DNA of 64,000 nucleotides, from positions 159,028 to 223,027 of the forward strand of contig ML677460.1 in the NCBI GenBank assembly GCA_007922305.1, read 5' to 3'. Below are positions 11,141 through 19,898 of the stretch, in pieces (within the stretch, counting starts at the first letter, position 1; every line of letters starts with the position of its first letter). Both the position numbers and the translations under genes were made by a program. The stretch comes from Dermatemys mawii (lineage: Eukaryota > Chordata > Testudines > Dermatemydidae). The notes beneath the pieces were generated by a model. That model worked only from the letters and a program-made list of their open reading frames with translations, had not been told where the DNA came from and did not search any database.

Positions 11141-11183
11141 AACCCCTTGCCACGCTAGTGCAGACATGCAGCTATGCTTTCTT

Positions 11184-11253
11184 GCAATCTGGGGTTTCAA
11201 CTCATACTTTCTGGCTTGGGAAGCTAATGCCTTATCTATTAGGCCACTGGGGC
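11184..11253 (-). pseudogene. tRNA-Arg-like pseudogene
   Basis: The minus strand begins GCCCCAGTGGCCTAAT and continues AGATAAGGCATTAGC, very close to vertebrate tRNA-Arg 5' and D-arm sequence. The anticodon loop reads TTCCCAA. The T arm and 3' acceptor half are degraded and do not pair with the 5' half. It is at the left edge of the tRNA-like cluster. Confidence 0.45.
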
Positions 11254-11259
11254 TCTTAA

Positions 11260-11875
11260 AAACACATGCAGGAGGGATGGATAGTCTCTCATAATTGCAT
11301 ATTCCTTACATCACCTTGAAAGCCAAATACCCTTTTTATGCACCTCACGGAAATGTCAGCATCCCCTGTCAGCGCGGAAACTGGACAGGCCCCTGACAGA
11401 GCTGAGCACCACCTTCCTGCCAGCCATCTTTAGAGAAGAACCCCACCCTAGAGTCACAGCTCCCTCCTCCAGCACCTCCAAGTCTGTGGCTCTGAGTGGC
11501 AGTAGGACAATTAGGGGGCAAATCTGGGGCTGGAAGGCGGGTCAGGTCCACCTGTGAGGAGTGACCAAGTGGGGAGATCCAGGGTGAGGCTGCGGCTGCT
11601 GGTCAGTTGTTGGGGTCAGAGCTCTAGATCAAAGCTGCACAGTGACCTGACACCCAGGGTTACAAGGCAGACACAGTGACCCCCTTACTGGCCTCGATGA
11701 ACCCCAAACCCTTGTCACTAAGGGCACTTAGGAGTCTCTGCCCCTAAATAGCATCTGAGAGCTCCCCAGCAGGCTGTGGGCGTCAGACGCCTCCTGCCTG
11801 ACAGGTTAGACTCTTGGCGCTGTGCAAGCCACCCCCTTGCTTGAAGGCCCAGTGTAAGCAGGAGGAGGCCCTGTG
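11260..11875. other. Spacer within tRNA-like cluster
   Basis: No gene was recognised. Short words near 11820-11870 (ttgaaggcccag) recur at about 12520 and, inverted, at about 13000, showing that flanking DNA was duplicated together with the tRNA-like copies. Confidence 0.45.
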
Positions 11876-11876
11876 C

Positions 11877-11948
11877 TAGGGGAACAGGGTTATGATTAAT
11901 TGGTTCCTGTGTTATGGACCCAGCACGCTTCCACTGTGTCCCTCTGCT
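11877..11948 (-). pseudogene. Initiator tRNA-Met-like pseudogene
   Basis: The minus strand reads AGCAGAG then GTGGAAGCGTGCTGGG and retains a CAT anticodon in the loop. These are hallmarks of vertebrate initiator tRNA-Met. The T arm has lost the B-box consensus, so Pol III transcription is unlikely. It is transcribed away from the Asn-like copy at 12071, forming a divergent pair about 120 bp apart. Confidence 0.6.
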
Positions 11949-12070
11949 GCCTTTTCTTAAGCAGCACCTAGCGGCCCTGGCTCCAGGCTGGTGCCTTGTG
12001 AGCTCTGGCACTGGCAGGAAGCGGTGCAGGTTGCTAGGCAGGGGGCCTGGTAAACCAGCTGCTGGTGGGT

Positions 12071-12144
12071 GTCTCTGTGGTATTGTGGGTCAGTGAGTTC
12101 AGCTGTTAATCAAAAGGAGTGGGGGTTATGTTCCTCCAGGGCTG
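12071..12144 (+). pseudogene. tRNA-Asn-like pseudogene
   Basis: It begins GTCTCTGTGG and keeps the anticodon region AGCTGTTAATC (GTT anticodon), as in tRNA-Asn. The T arm reads gggggttatgttcctcc and lacks the GTTCGA core. It is one half of a divergent pair with the iMet-like copy at 11877-11948. Confidence 0.55.
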
Positions 12145-12554
12145 ACACCAAAGTCATGCTCCTTATGGGCTCCTCAGGGTCTGCTGGGAGCTGTGAAGTC
12201 CCCTGTTTGCTGCCACAAAGGCGTCCCTCTTGGACACTGGGGGTTCACCTGCTGGCTGGAAGGGAGAGTGGGGGCGATTCACAAAAGCCCATTTCCGAGC
12301 AGCCACACAGTGGACTTCAGCTTCATTCAAGTGCAAAATCTTCAGATGATCCCATTTCACTCCCTCCCCGCCTCCCGCAAGCAGCGGGGGAGAAATGGCT
12401 GAGACACGCCGGCTCAAAGACTGCCACCCTCCCACTTCCCTGTTGGCTCCTCAAAGCTCTTGTCTTCAGCCCAGGCAGCCAGAGGTGCCGGGAAGATCCC
12501 TGGCAGACTGCGCCTTGCTCGAAGGCCCAGAGCAAAAAGAAAGAAGCACGTGCC

Positions 12555-12624
12555 TAGCAGAGAATGGATTCAATCCACTGACTTCAGGTCACAGGCCAGG
12601 ATACTTCCACTGCATGGCTCTACC
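12555..12624 (-). pseudogene. Initiator tRNA-Met-like pseudogene
   Basis: On the minus strand, GCAGTGGAAGTATCCTGG and the 3' end ATTCTCTGCTA match initiator tRNA-Met positions. The T arm (GGATTGAATCC) is fairly well kept, but the anticodon stem-loop has changed and CAT is lost. Confidence 0.5.
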
Positions 12625-12730
12625 GGCTCTTCCAAGCACACTCTTTGGGCCTCAGCTGAACCCACTGAGGCCAAGAGGGACAGTTTAGAGGCAGCAAAAT
12701 GGGGCCTTGGAGTCAAGAAGGATCACAGCT

Positions 12731-12803
12731 GTCCCTGCGTGGGCTCAAACCACCATCCTTTTGGTTAATAGTGAAACATACTGACCCATTGCACCACAGA
12801 GAC
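12731..12803 (-). pseudogene. tRNA-Asn-like pseudogene
   Basis: The 73-nt minus-strand sequence has a fully pairable acceptor stem (GTCTCTG with CAGGGAC) and a near-consensus B box (GGTTTGAGCCC). The anticodon loop is CTATTAA (ATT in place of GTT) and the anticodon stem has two mismatches. It forms a divergent pair with the iMet-like copy at 12899, with about 95 bp between them. Of all copies in the cluster this is among the best preserved. Confidence 0.6.
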
Positions 12804-12898
12804 ACACCTACTGGTGCCGGGGCTGTTGCCTAGCAGCCTGCTCAGCTGCCTGCCCATGCTAGAGCTCACAGGGTGCTAGGGTGTATGTCAGATACCAT

Positions 12899-12970
12899 TG
12901 TAGAGTGGTGCAGCGGAAGTGTGCTGGGCCCATAATGCAGAGGTTAATGAATCAAAACCATCTTCTGCTA
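12899..12970 (+). pseudogene. Initiator tRNA-Met-like gene or pseudogene
   Basis: The 72-nt sequence has TAGAGTGGTGCAGCGGAAG, the CTGGGCCCATAA anticodon arm with CAT intact, and a 3' end CTTCTGCTA that pairs partly with the 5' end. The T loop reads AATCAAAACC, off consensus. This is the best initiator-like copy, but the B box makes function doubtful. Confidence 0.6.
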
Positions 12971-12999
12971 GGCATGTGCTTTTTTTCTTTTTGCTCTGG

Positions 13000-13530
13000 G
13001 CCTTCAAGCGAGGCTGCAACCAGCAGAGCGCCAAGAGCCTAGGCCATAAGGCAAGAAGCGGCTGTGCTGGTAGCCTGCCGGCGCTGAAGGCAAGAGACAG
13101 GCCTGTGTGTGATGAAGGCCTCCTGTCCCAGCCTGAGGCAGCAGTGCTTCCTCATCCCTTTTCGCCGCCACACCAGCAGACAGCTACTGCAGGAGAACAC
13201 GAGAGAGGACGCTCGGCAGCTCTGTGCGGCTGTCAGGGAAAAGAACCGAGGCTCCTGACTTGACCTGCCATTGACTTGTGTGTCTCTGCGCTCCATCAGC
13301 CTGGGTGGGCCAGGCTGCGGACATCACTCAGGCTCGGGCAGCCTGGCCGCACTTCCCTGATGAGCCATGAGACAGGCCAAGAACTTTGTGAAGCTGTAAA
13401 AATGCTGCCTTTGTTGGGACACTTCTGAGAGTATCAATTCAGGACACAGTGCTTAGAGCAGGGCAGTTATAACCCAAGCCTGGATTTTCTTTACTCTAAA
13501 GGCACCAAACCAGCCAAAGAGAGAGGACTG
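13000..13530. other. Spacer, nothing recognised
   Basis: GC-balanced unique-looking sequence between the tRNA-like copies and the solo LTR. The 114-codon frame over 12919-13263 overlaps the iMet-like copy and is not credible. Confidence 0.4.
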
Positions 13531-13536
13531 TGGGTT

Positions 13537-14095
13537 TGTTAAGGGTTAAACATATTCAGCTAGGCAAAAGCTTTTTGCTTCTGTAGGGTTCTTGTATTTT
13601 GCTAGTACCTCTTTTCTCTGACCTTGCTTTTAAACTCTGTTCTGTTCTCACACAGATTGCTGATTTTTGGCTTGTGCCTTTATCTTAAGTTACTTCTGTA
13701 TTTGTTTAAAGAATGTGCTGTATTCACACTCTGTTAGAATATTGTAGCTGTTAAGAATTGCTATTTGTTGAATGATGAATTGTCTTGAGACAGATGCTGA
13801 CCCAGAGGTCATGGACCCTTGGTTTATGTAACTGCTTGCTATTACGCATTCCTCTGGCCCATACTTTGCTCAAAACCCCACCTCTGTACCTTAAAAATCT
13901 CTCATGCTGCCTTAAATAAACTGAACATCACATCACCCCTGCTAACTGGGGTGACTTGTAATGTTCCCTTTGATCAAAGCTGTTTGGTTTAACTCTTCGT
14001 GGTCTCTGACTGCTGTGAGCTTTTTTACCTTCAACTCTGCTCTTGCTCGGGGTTTCAGGTAAGGGTGAGACGCGCCTTTTGATTTTCCCCTAACA
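13537..14095 (+). mobile_element. Solo LTR (endogenous retrovirus-type)
   Basis: The 559-bp block starts TGTTAAGGG and ends CCCCTAACA, giving TGTTA/TAACA inverted termini, and is flanked by the 4-bp direct repeat GGTT (13533-13536 and 14096-14099). Inside, cttaaataaactgaac supplies a polyadenylation signal with a U5-like tail of about 180 bp. No internal retroviral region follows, so it is a solo LTR left by recombination. Confidence 0.75.
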
Positions 14096-14129
14096 GGTTT
14101 ATCCCACTGGCTAACCCTAAGTCATACAA

Positions 14130-15026
14130 ACAATTTCTTTAGACACTCCAGTTTCCCATTATCACCTCCAGTGCCACTCATTATGGGGGTGACTGGGTAT
14201 GAAAACCAATACCCCAGTAAAAGCAAAAAGATTCTTCTGATCCCAAAGGACCAAGTCCCAGACCCAGGTCAATATACATGTCAGATGGTACACACAAATC
14301 ATGCTGATGCCAATCCCTTAGAAAATAAAAACTAAAGATTTATTCTCAAAAGAAAAAAGACAGAGTGGAGAGTTAAAATTGGTTAAATGGAATCAATTAC
14401 ATACAGTAATGGCAAGGTTCTTGGTTCAAACTTGTTGCAGTGATGGAATAAACTGCAGGTTCAAATCAATTCTCTGCAGCACACTCGCAGCCGGTACTGG
14501 TCATTCAGTCCTTTCTTCAGCCCTTCAGTTTGGAGCCAAGTCCCTCCAGAGATCAGAAGCAGGAGCGAAGACAAAAAGAGTTTCCAGGGCCTTTTATATT
14601 TCCTGCCAGTGGAAGGACACCCCTCCATTCTGACTGTGGAAAATCACAGCAACAAGGTGGATTCTGGAGTCAAATGGGCAAGTCACATGTGCACATATGA
14701 CTCAGTTTGCTGCCTATTGTTTACACGTTAGCTTGAATGTTTCCAGGAAAGCTCAGATGTGGGTTGGCGTCTCCCAAAGTCCATTGTCAGTTAAGTCTTC
14801 CTTGATTGGGCACTTACTGAGAATAGCCCTTTCTCAAGAAGCTGACCAAATGCATCACTGAGGCTCCTTGGAATCAAATACATTTTGATACAAGTACATA
14901 GCCCATGTTCATAACTTTAAATACAAAAATGGTACAGCTAGTATAATTATAACCAGCAAATCATCACCTGGTCATAGACACCTCACACGACAACCTTTGT
15001 ACAATATTTCCTGCAAATATATAACA
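14130..15026 (-). mobile_element. Possible LTR-type repeat, boundaries unresolved
   Basis: The block looks like reverse-oriented LTR sequence (AT-rich, gattttattct-type runs, gaaaataaaaactaaag). No clean TG...CA ends or target duplication were found. No gene was seen in it. Confidence 0.3.
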
Positions 15027-15335
15027 GTGGGGCAACAATGATCAGTACGGTCCCAGTTCATATTAATATCATCCCAGCAGACGACAAAGAGGGAAGGAGG
15101 CAGTTTTTGAGCTGGTGTCTCGTCCGGTTCTTCCCTGTGGCTTGGGCAGAAGCCAGAAGGGAGCAAAATGAACCGGGCTGAAGGTTTTGCACTCAGCCCT
15201 GAGGATTAAGCCTGCACCTGCAGCACACTCTTCAGGCCACCAGCTGAAACTAGTGAGGGCAACAGGGATAGTGTCCAGGCAGCGGAAGGGTGCCCTGGAG
15301 CTCTGTGCAGTCCTTTGAGAGCCATGGTTATTAAC

Positions 15336-15407
15336 ATCCCTGGGTGGGCGCAAACCACTGGCCTTTGGTTAAGAGCCCAACATGCTGGCCCATTGTGCCA
15401 CAGAGAC
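15336..15407 (-). pseudogene. tRNA-Asn-like pseudogene with altered anticodon
   Basis: The minus strand reads GTCTCTGTGGCACAATGG with a 3' CACCCAGGGAT, as in tRNA-Asn. The loop is CTCTTAA, so the apparent anticodon is CTT rather than GTT. Its flank (15210-15330) is homologous to 12632-12730, showing a duplicated unit. A degraded iMet-like remnant (gggcagcgaattatctgggc) lies on the plus strand at about 15490-15530. Confidence 0.5.
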
Positions 15408-15479
15408 ACACATCTGCTAGTGCCAAGGCTGCTCCCTCACACCCTGCACATCCACCTGGCAGCTCTAGCACTCACAAGG

Positions 15480-16510
15480 CGCTAGTGTGGATGTTGGCAC
15501 GGGCAGCGAATTATCTGGGCCCACGGTGCCTGGGCTCCAGCAATATTCAGGGCCCAGGGGCCCAGCTCCACCAATGTTCAGAGCTGGGTCTCTCCCCGGG
15601 CCCCGCCTGCCTCCCCAGCTGTCTCCCCCAAGTGTCCCCCGCCCCCCCTTTCCGCAGCAGCACCTTCCTCTGCTCTGGAGCAGAGCGTCCCTGTCTCTCC
15701 CCTGCAACTCCACGCTGCCTCCCTGCATCAACTGCCATCGCAGGGTCCTAGTCCCCGCAACCGCTACTGACCCTGAGCCTGCCCATCCCCCTCAGACCCT
15801 TTCATTTTCCAATGGGACCTTCCACCAGCAGAGGGGGCTCCCCACCCACAGTCACTCCTCCTGCCCCATGCTGGGCAAGGGTCAGACCCACCCCCACCCC
15901 CAGTTAGGGGCAGCAGCAAAGGTGGAGGCACAGATGTGAGGGCAGCCCCCTGCCCAGCACCCACTGCAGGGCAGATGAGGGGCTTCCTGTACCTGAGAAG
16001 GGCCCAAGGAGCACATGGAGTGACACTGGTGTGAGGTGAGTATGGTGCAGGGGGGACCCGAGGGAGCCTCCCCTGGAGCTCGCTGCTGCCTGCAGGGAGA
16101 GGGCTGGGGGGAATTGTCCTCTCTGGTCCTCACTCCGGGGCAGTCTGACTGCACCCCAAACTCCACATCCCCAGCCCAGACCCACCCCAGAGCCCTCATG
16201 CCCCTGCACCCAACCCTCTGCCCCAGCCCTGAGCCCCTCCCACACCACAAACCCCTCATCCCCACCCCGACCCCAAACCCCTCATCTGCATCCCCACTAC
16301 AAATCCCTCATCCCCATCCCTACTCCATCCTCACCTCAAACCCCTCATCTCTGTCCCCACCACAAACCCCTCATCTCCGTCCCCACCACAAACCCCTCAT
16401 CCCCAGCCCTGTCCCACCCCAGAGCCCTAACACCCCTGCACCCAACCCTCTGCCCCAGCCCTGAGCCCCTCCCCCACCCCAAACCTCTCATCCCCATCCC
16501 CATCCCCACC
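15480..16510. repeat. C-rich non-coding region with a minisatellite
   Basis: About 16230-16500 is a degenerate tandem repeat of roughly 25-30 bp with the words 'caaacccctcat' and 'ccccatcccc'. The preceding 15.5-16.2 kb is C-rich without recognisable exons. Long frames on both strands reflect composition rather than genes. Confidence 0.55.
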
Positions 16511-16925
16511 TGTATATTCATGTTTAAATTTACTGTAACTTTTCAAAATATCCACAGCTTTGCCAATTTCCACCAGGTATTTATCTCTATCAGCAAATTT
16601 TCACTTATTCCCTAGCTATGTATTCACTCTTGGATGGCATCACATTAACCTATGAATTTCTGAGCTTAAGCCTCACCTCCTTTTCAGGGATTTTTCCTTA
16701 GACTCAGAGGATCAAGAGTTGGAAAATTTAAACTTTAAAGGCAAAATTTTCGTTGAGGGTTGAACTTCCAAGACGTGGTTAACAAAATGAGAAACAGAGT
16801 CAGGAAAAGCATAACTCTTTGATTCACAGAATTAAGAGTTTGTTCCTTTTCATCCTTGTCAGGATTGGACTAACCTTGTTATCTCTAACCTGGCCTTTGC
16901 CTCTTATTTATTCCTGCCCCTGGAT
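16510..16925. other. Non-coding stretch, nothing recognised
   Basis: AT-rich sequence without exon-like or RNA-like structure. Confidence 0.45.
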
Positions 16926-17066
16926 ACTTCCACTGCATGCATCCGACGAAGTGGGTATTAGCCCACGAAAGCTTATGCTCTAATACTTTAGTTAGTCTTT
17001 AAGGTGCCACAGGACTCTTTGTCACTTTTGCAATTCCAGACTAACACGGCTAGCTCTCTGATTTTT
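16926..17066 (+). repeat. Interspersed repeat, second copy of the 7.4-kb family
   Basis: It contains gcatccgacgaagtgggtat, acgaaagcttatgctctaat, ttaaggtgccacaggac and the 3' portion gactaacacggctagctctc. This copy shows the fuller 3' end of the family. Confidence 0.75.
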
Positions 17067-17069
17067 AAC

Positions 17070-18150
17070 TTGCTGTGAACTCTTCGGGGAGGCAGAGATG
17101 GCACAACTCTTTCAACTTGTAGAGACCTTCTAAAGCACCGCTGATTTTTATATGTAGCCTCCCTGCTCACTTTTTAAGTGAATAAAAGATGGTTACCAGC
17201 ATTCTGGCAAAGTATTGATGACAAACTCCTGCACAGTGGGCTAGATTCCCAAGTAACCAGAACCACAACTTCTACCACCCTTTTTGTTCAAAATAGCTCA
17301 GCCCTCAGTGTGTTCAGCCTTTCTGAAAACTTGGCCAAAATTTTTGTTGCTCAGCTGGGAGCGGAGCTCTTCTGAAAATTCTGGCCTATGTGTCTGGAAG
17401 CTCTGGAAGAACCTTGAGAACCTTTATCATGTGCTAGAACCTAATGAGAAAACTTTCCTTTTGTAGAACACAGCACAGATTTTTCTCATTGATGTTCAGT
17501 CACAGTGTTTCACCTTGATCCCAGGTTTAGGTACCAACAAAATGCATTTATTGTATTTTTACATACAATGTAAAACAAACACCCCTAGTTGGGCAGAGGG
17601 ATAGAAGTAAGTCTGCACTAAACCACATTGCCTTTCTTCAGTAGCTCCCTGAGCAAGGTAGTAACCAGCAGCCAACAGGTGAAAGGCCTATCGTCTATGC
17701 TTAGAACACTTCAGCAGCTAGACCCCAGGAATGGAAGAGACTAATGGTCAGTTTCTCTGGGACGGTTACGTCCAAAGAGTGGGATGAAATTTTTTGGGAT
17801 GAATATTTTATTTGCTGAAATAAAAGAAAATTGCAAAAAAAAAGAAACAAAAATCATCTTGGGTCAACCTGAATGTCTATTATTGTTATTATAATGTTGG
17901 TTAGCCTAGCTAGCAAGGAAAAAAACTAATTGGCACATGCTTATTTGTGTAAAAGGTCACGCAGACTGGACTTGGAGGTGCACAGTGGAAACATGCCCAC
18001 ATTCTGTTACTAGTCAGAGGGAAGCTTTGATTTTTATATTGTTTCCAAAGCCCTTTCCAACACCATGCAGAAGATGGAGGAATCAGGAAAAATTGTGGCT
18101 TTCCTTAAATTGCAACTGAAGAAAGATTTAAGGTTTTCTGATATAGAAAC
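17070..18150. other. Non-coding stretch, nothing recognised
   Basis: No gene, RNA or named repeat was identified. Short open frames only. Confidence 0.45.
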
Positions 18151-18155
18151 CAGAG

Positions 18156-18227
18156 TTCCCTGATAGGGAATTGAACCTAGGCCACTGTAGTGAGAGTGCT
18201 AAAGCCTAACCACTAGACCAGCAGGCA
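18156..18227 (-). pseudogene. tRNA-Glu(CTC)-like pseudogene
   Basis: The minus strand contains CTGGTCTAGTGGTTAGG, an anticodon loop CTCTCAC (CTC) and a T arm TAGGTTCAATTCCC, nearly all matching tRNA-Glu. The B box GGTTCAATTCC is one change from consensus. The acceptor stem has mispairs (TGCCTG against CAGGGA). Of all tRNA-like copies this is closest to a working gene. Confidence 0.65.
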
Positions 18228-18800
18228 GACAACAATGTTATTTTTCTTCTCAGTTATGCTCCACTTTCTTAGGCTACTTTCCAATTTCTGAAGCTGCTCC
18301 ATCGTCCATTCCCAGAGGGGCTATGTCAGAGGTTGGAGGGATCTAAGGACCTGCAGGTTTTCCTCACCCACATCTTAAGGCCAACAGTGATTCCCTTCTC
18401 CGACACTCCTGAGGCCGCACTTCTTCTGAGTTTTTCCCAAGGGGGACCTGATGAAAATGTGTGTGGCGTGCAGGGAACCAGCTTGTCTACCCCTCTCTGG
18501 GAGCTCAGAAGCTTTTTCTGACTCTCCCCCACTGGATGAGTCCAACAAAAGCTCCCACTGGTGGAAGAATTCTAAATTCCACCCTCCCGCCTTGGTTCCT
18601 CTGACCAGCTGATGGCGACAGCATGTTAAATCAACCCCGGCTCTCTGGTTTAGAAAGCTGCATCTCTCCAGCCTTGTCACAGCTCCGGTTTGCTAACTGG
18701 AGATATAACAAACCAGGAAATAAGGCAAATGTCAGAAAAGGAACCTCAGCTCACAAATAAGCTCCTTCTACAGTGAGACTAGGCAGTGGGCTGACCTCAA

Positions 18801-18873
18801 ATCCAGCTAGTTCAGTCAGTAGCTTATGATACTCTTAGGCCTACCCTCATGAGTTCAAGTCCCCTGTTGGGCT
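18801..18873 (+). pseudogene. tRNA-Lys(CTT)-like pseudogene
   Basis: The sequence carries CAGCTAGTTCAGTCAGTAG, an ACTCTTAGG anticodon region (CTT) and a T arm GAGTTCAAGTCC with a good B box, as in tRNA-Lys. Acceptor and anticodon stems are mispaired, so function is doubtful. Confidence 0.6.
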
Positions 18874-18931
18874 ATAGCAATAGCCCTCAGGTGTCCCTCT
18901 TCTGCTTATAGCCACAATGAAATAAACTCTC

Positions 18932-18978
18932 TTTACCATCTTAGGCAGGTAATGTTTCTTCCTGCCTAAGAAGGTAAA
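18932..18978. repeat. Short near-perfect hairpin
   Basis: Arms TTTACCATCTTAGGCAGG (18932-18949) and CCTGCCTAAGAAGGTAAA (18961-18978) are reverse complements with one mismatch, separated by an 11-nt loop. It follows the Lys-like tRNA sequence. Confidence 0.7.
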
Positions 18979-18979
18979 G

Positions 18980-19495
18980 TCGACCAGCCCCTTATTTCAC
19001 ACTCCCCAGCAAGAAAAAGCAGTGCGAGCCTGTGTACCAAGTTGGCCTAAATGAGCTTTCTTTCTTTTCTTGCTCTTTCTCAGCAAGGGGGAGAAAAAGA
19101 GGCAAACTGGCTTTACATTGGAGGGAACCTGTTGGAGAGCTTACTAGAAATTTGCTCTACTGTAACTATTTCCCACCCCCACTTAAGAAGGAAATGCAGG
19201 ATCAGTGCGGGGTGAGAAACCAATTCTGCTGTTTTACTGGTGGGCCTGCTTGCTCCCAAGAATCAATAAGGAGCAAGTGGAGAGATCCAGGGTGCAGCTC
19301 AAACATCCTACCGGGCGGGCCAGGGGCAGACATCAGGCCTGCAAGGGAAAGGTAAGTGAGGCAGTGACGTCACAAAGGTCTTTGGCAGGAACTCAGCCTA
19401 TTGGGCAAAGGTGATGAGGCAGCTGTGACCTCACAAAGCTCCCCTGACAACAGCCAGGCAGGACAGGGACACGGGGAGGGGGAACCTCGGAGACC
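18980..19495. other. Non-coding flank of the Gypsy LTR
   Basis: A partial tandem repeat of about 55 bp is visible (gaggcagtgacgtcacaaagg and gaggcagctgtgacctcaca). The first copy contains a perfect CRE-type octamer TGACGTCA at 19365-19372. No gene was recognised. Confidence 0.4.
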
Positions 19496-19499
19496 CCCG

Positions 19500-19898
19500 T
19501 GTCACAGGGTGTGGGGGAGTCTGGTCCCTGCACCCCCATTTCCTGGAATTCCCAGTGATTCTCAGCCAGCCAGTGGATCAGAAGGTTTATTTGAGGTGCC
19601 AGGAACACAATCCCACTCAGAGCTTGTCAGTACAAACAGGACCCCTTAGGCCCTTCTGGGGGGCAGGGAGATAAGACCCCAGATTAGGGCTCCCTCCTCT
19701 TCCCCAGCCAACTTCTCACCCCCTCTACCGAAACTGCCGCCTCTCTCCCTTCCCCCAGCCACTCCCCCAGCCTTTGTTCACATCCACACTCAGGCAGAAA
19801 GTCTCACCTCCCCCGACCCCAGGGTGGGGGTCAGGTTACAGCCCAGGTACCTTCCCTCCAGAGAAACCTCCCAGATCAGATCCACCCTGCTCGTTACA
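19500..19898 (-). mobile_element. 3' LTR of the Gmr1-like Gypsy element
   Basis: Read on the minus strand the LTR starts TGTAACGAGC at 19898, immediately after a purine-rich tract (AAAGTGGGGGTGA), and ends near GTGACA at 19500. TGTAAC and GTGACA are near-inverted termini. An AATAAA signal followed by ccttctgatccactggctgg marks the R/U5 part, shared with the LTR-like block at 5.3 kb. Length is about 399 bp. Confidence 0.7.

Noticed and set aside
12069..12688. 162- and 97-codon plus-strand frames
   Set aside because: They run through tRNA-like pseudogenes in both orientations, so a protein gene is not credible.
15344..16464. Proline-rich frames of 114-150 codons on both strands
   Set aside because: They lie in a C-rich minisatellite and across an Asn-like tRNA sequence.
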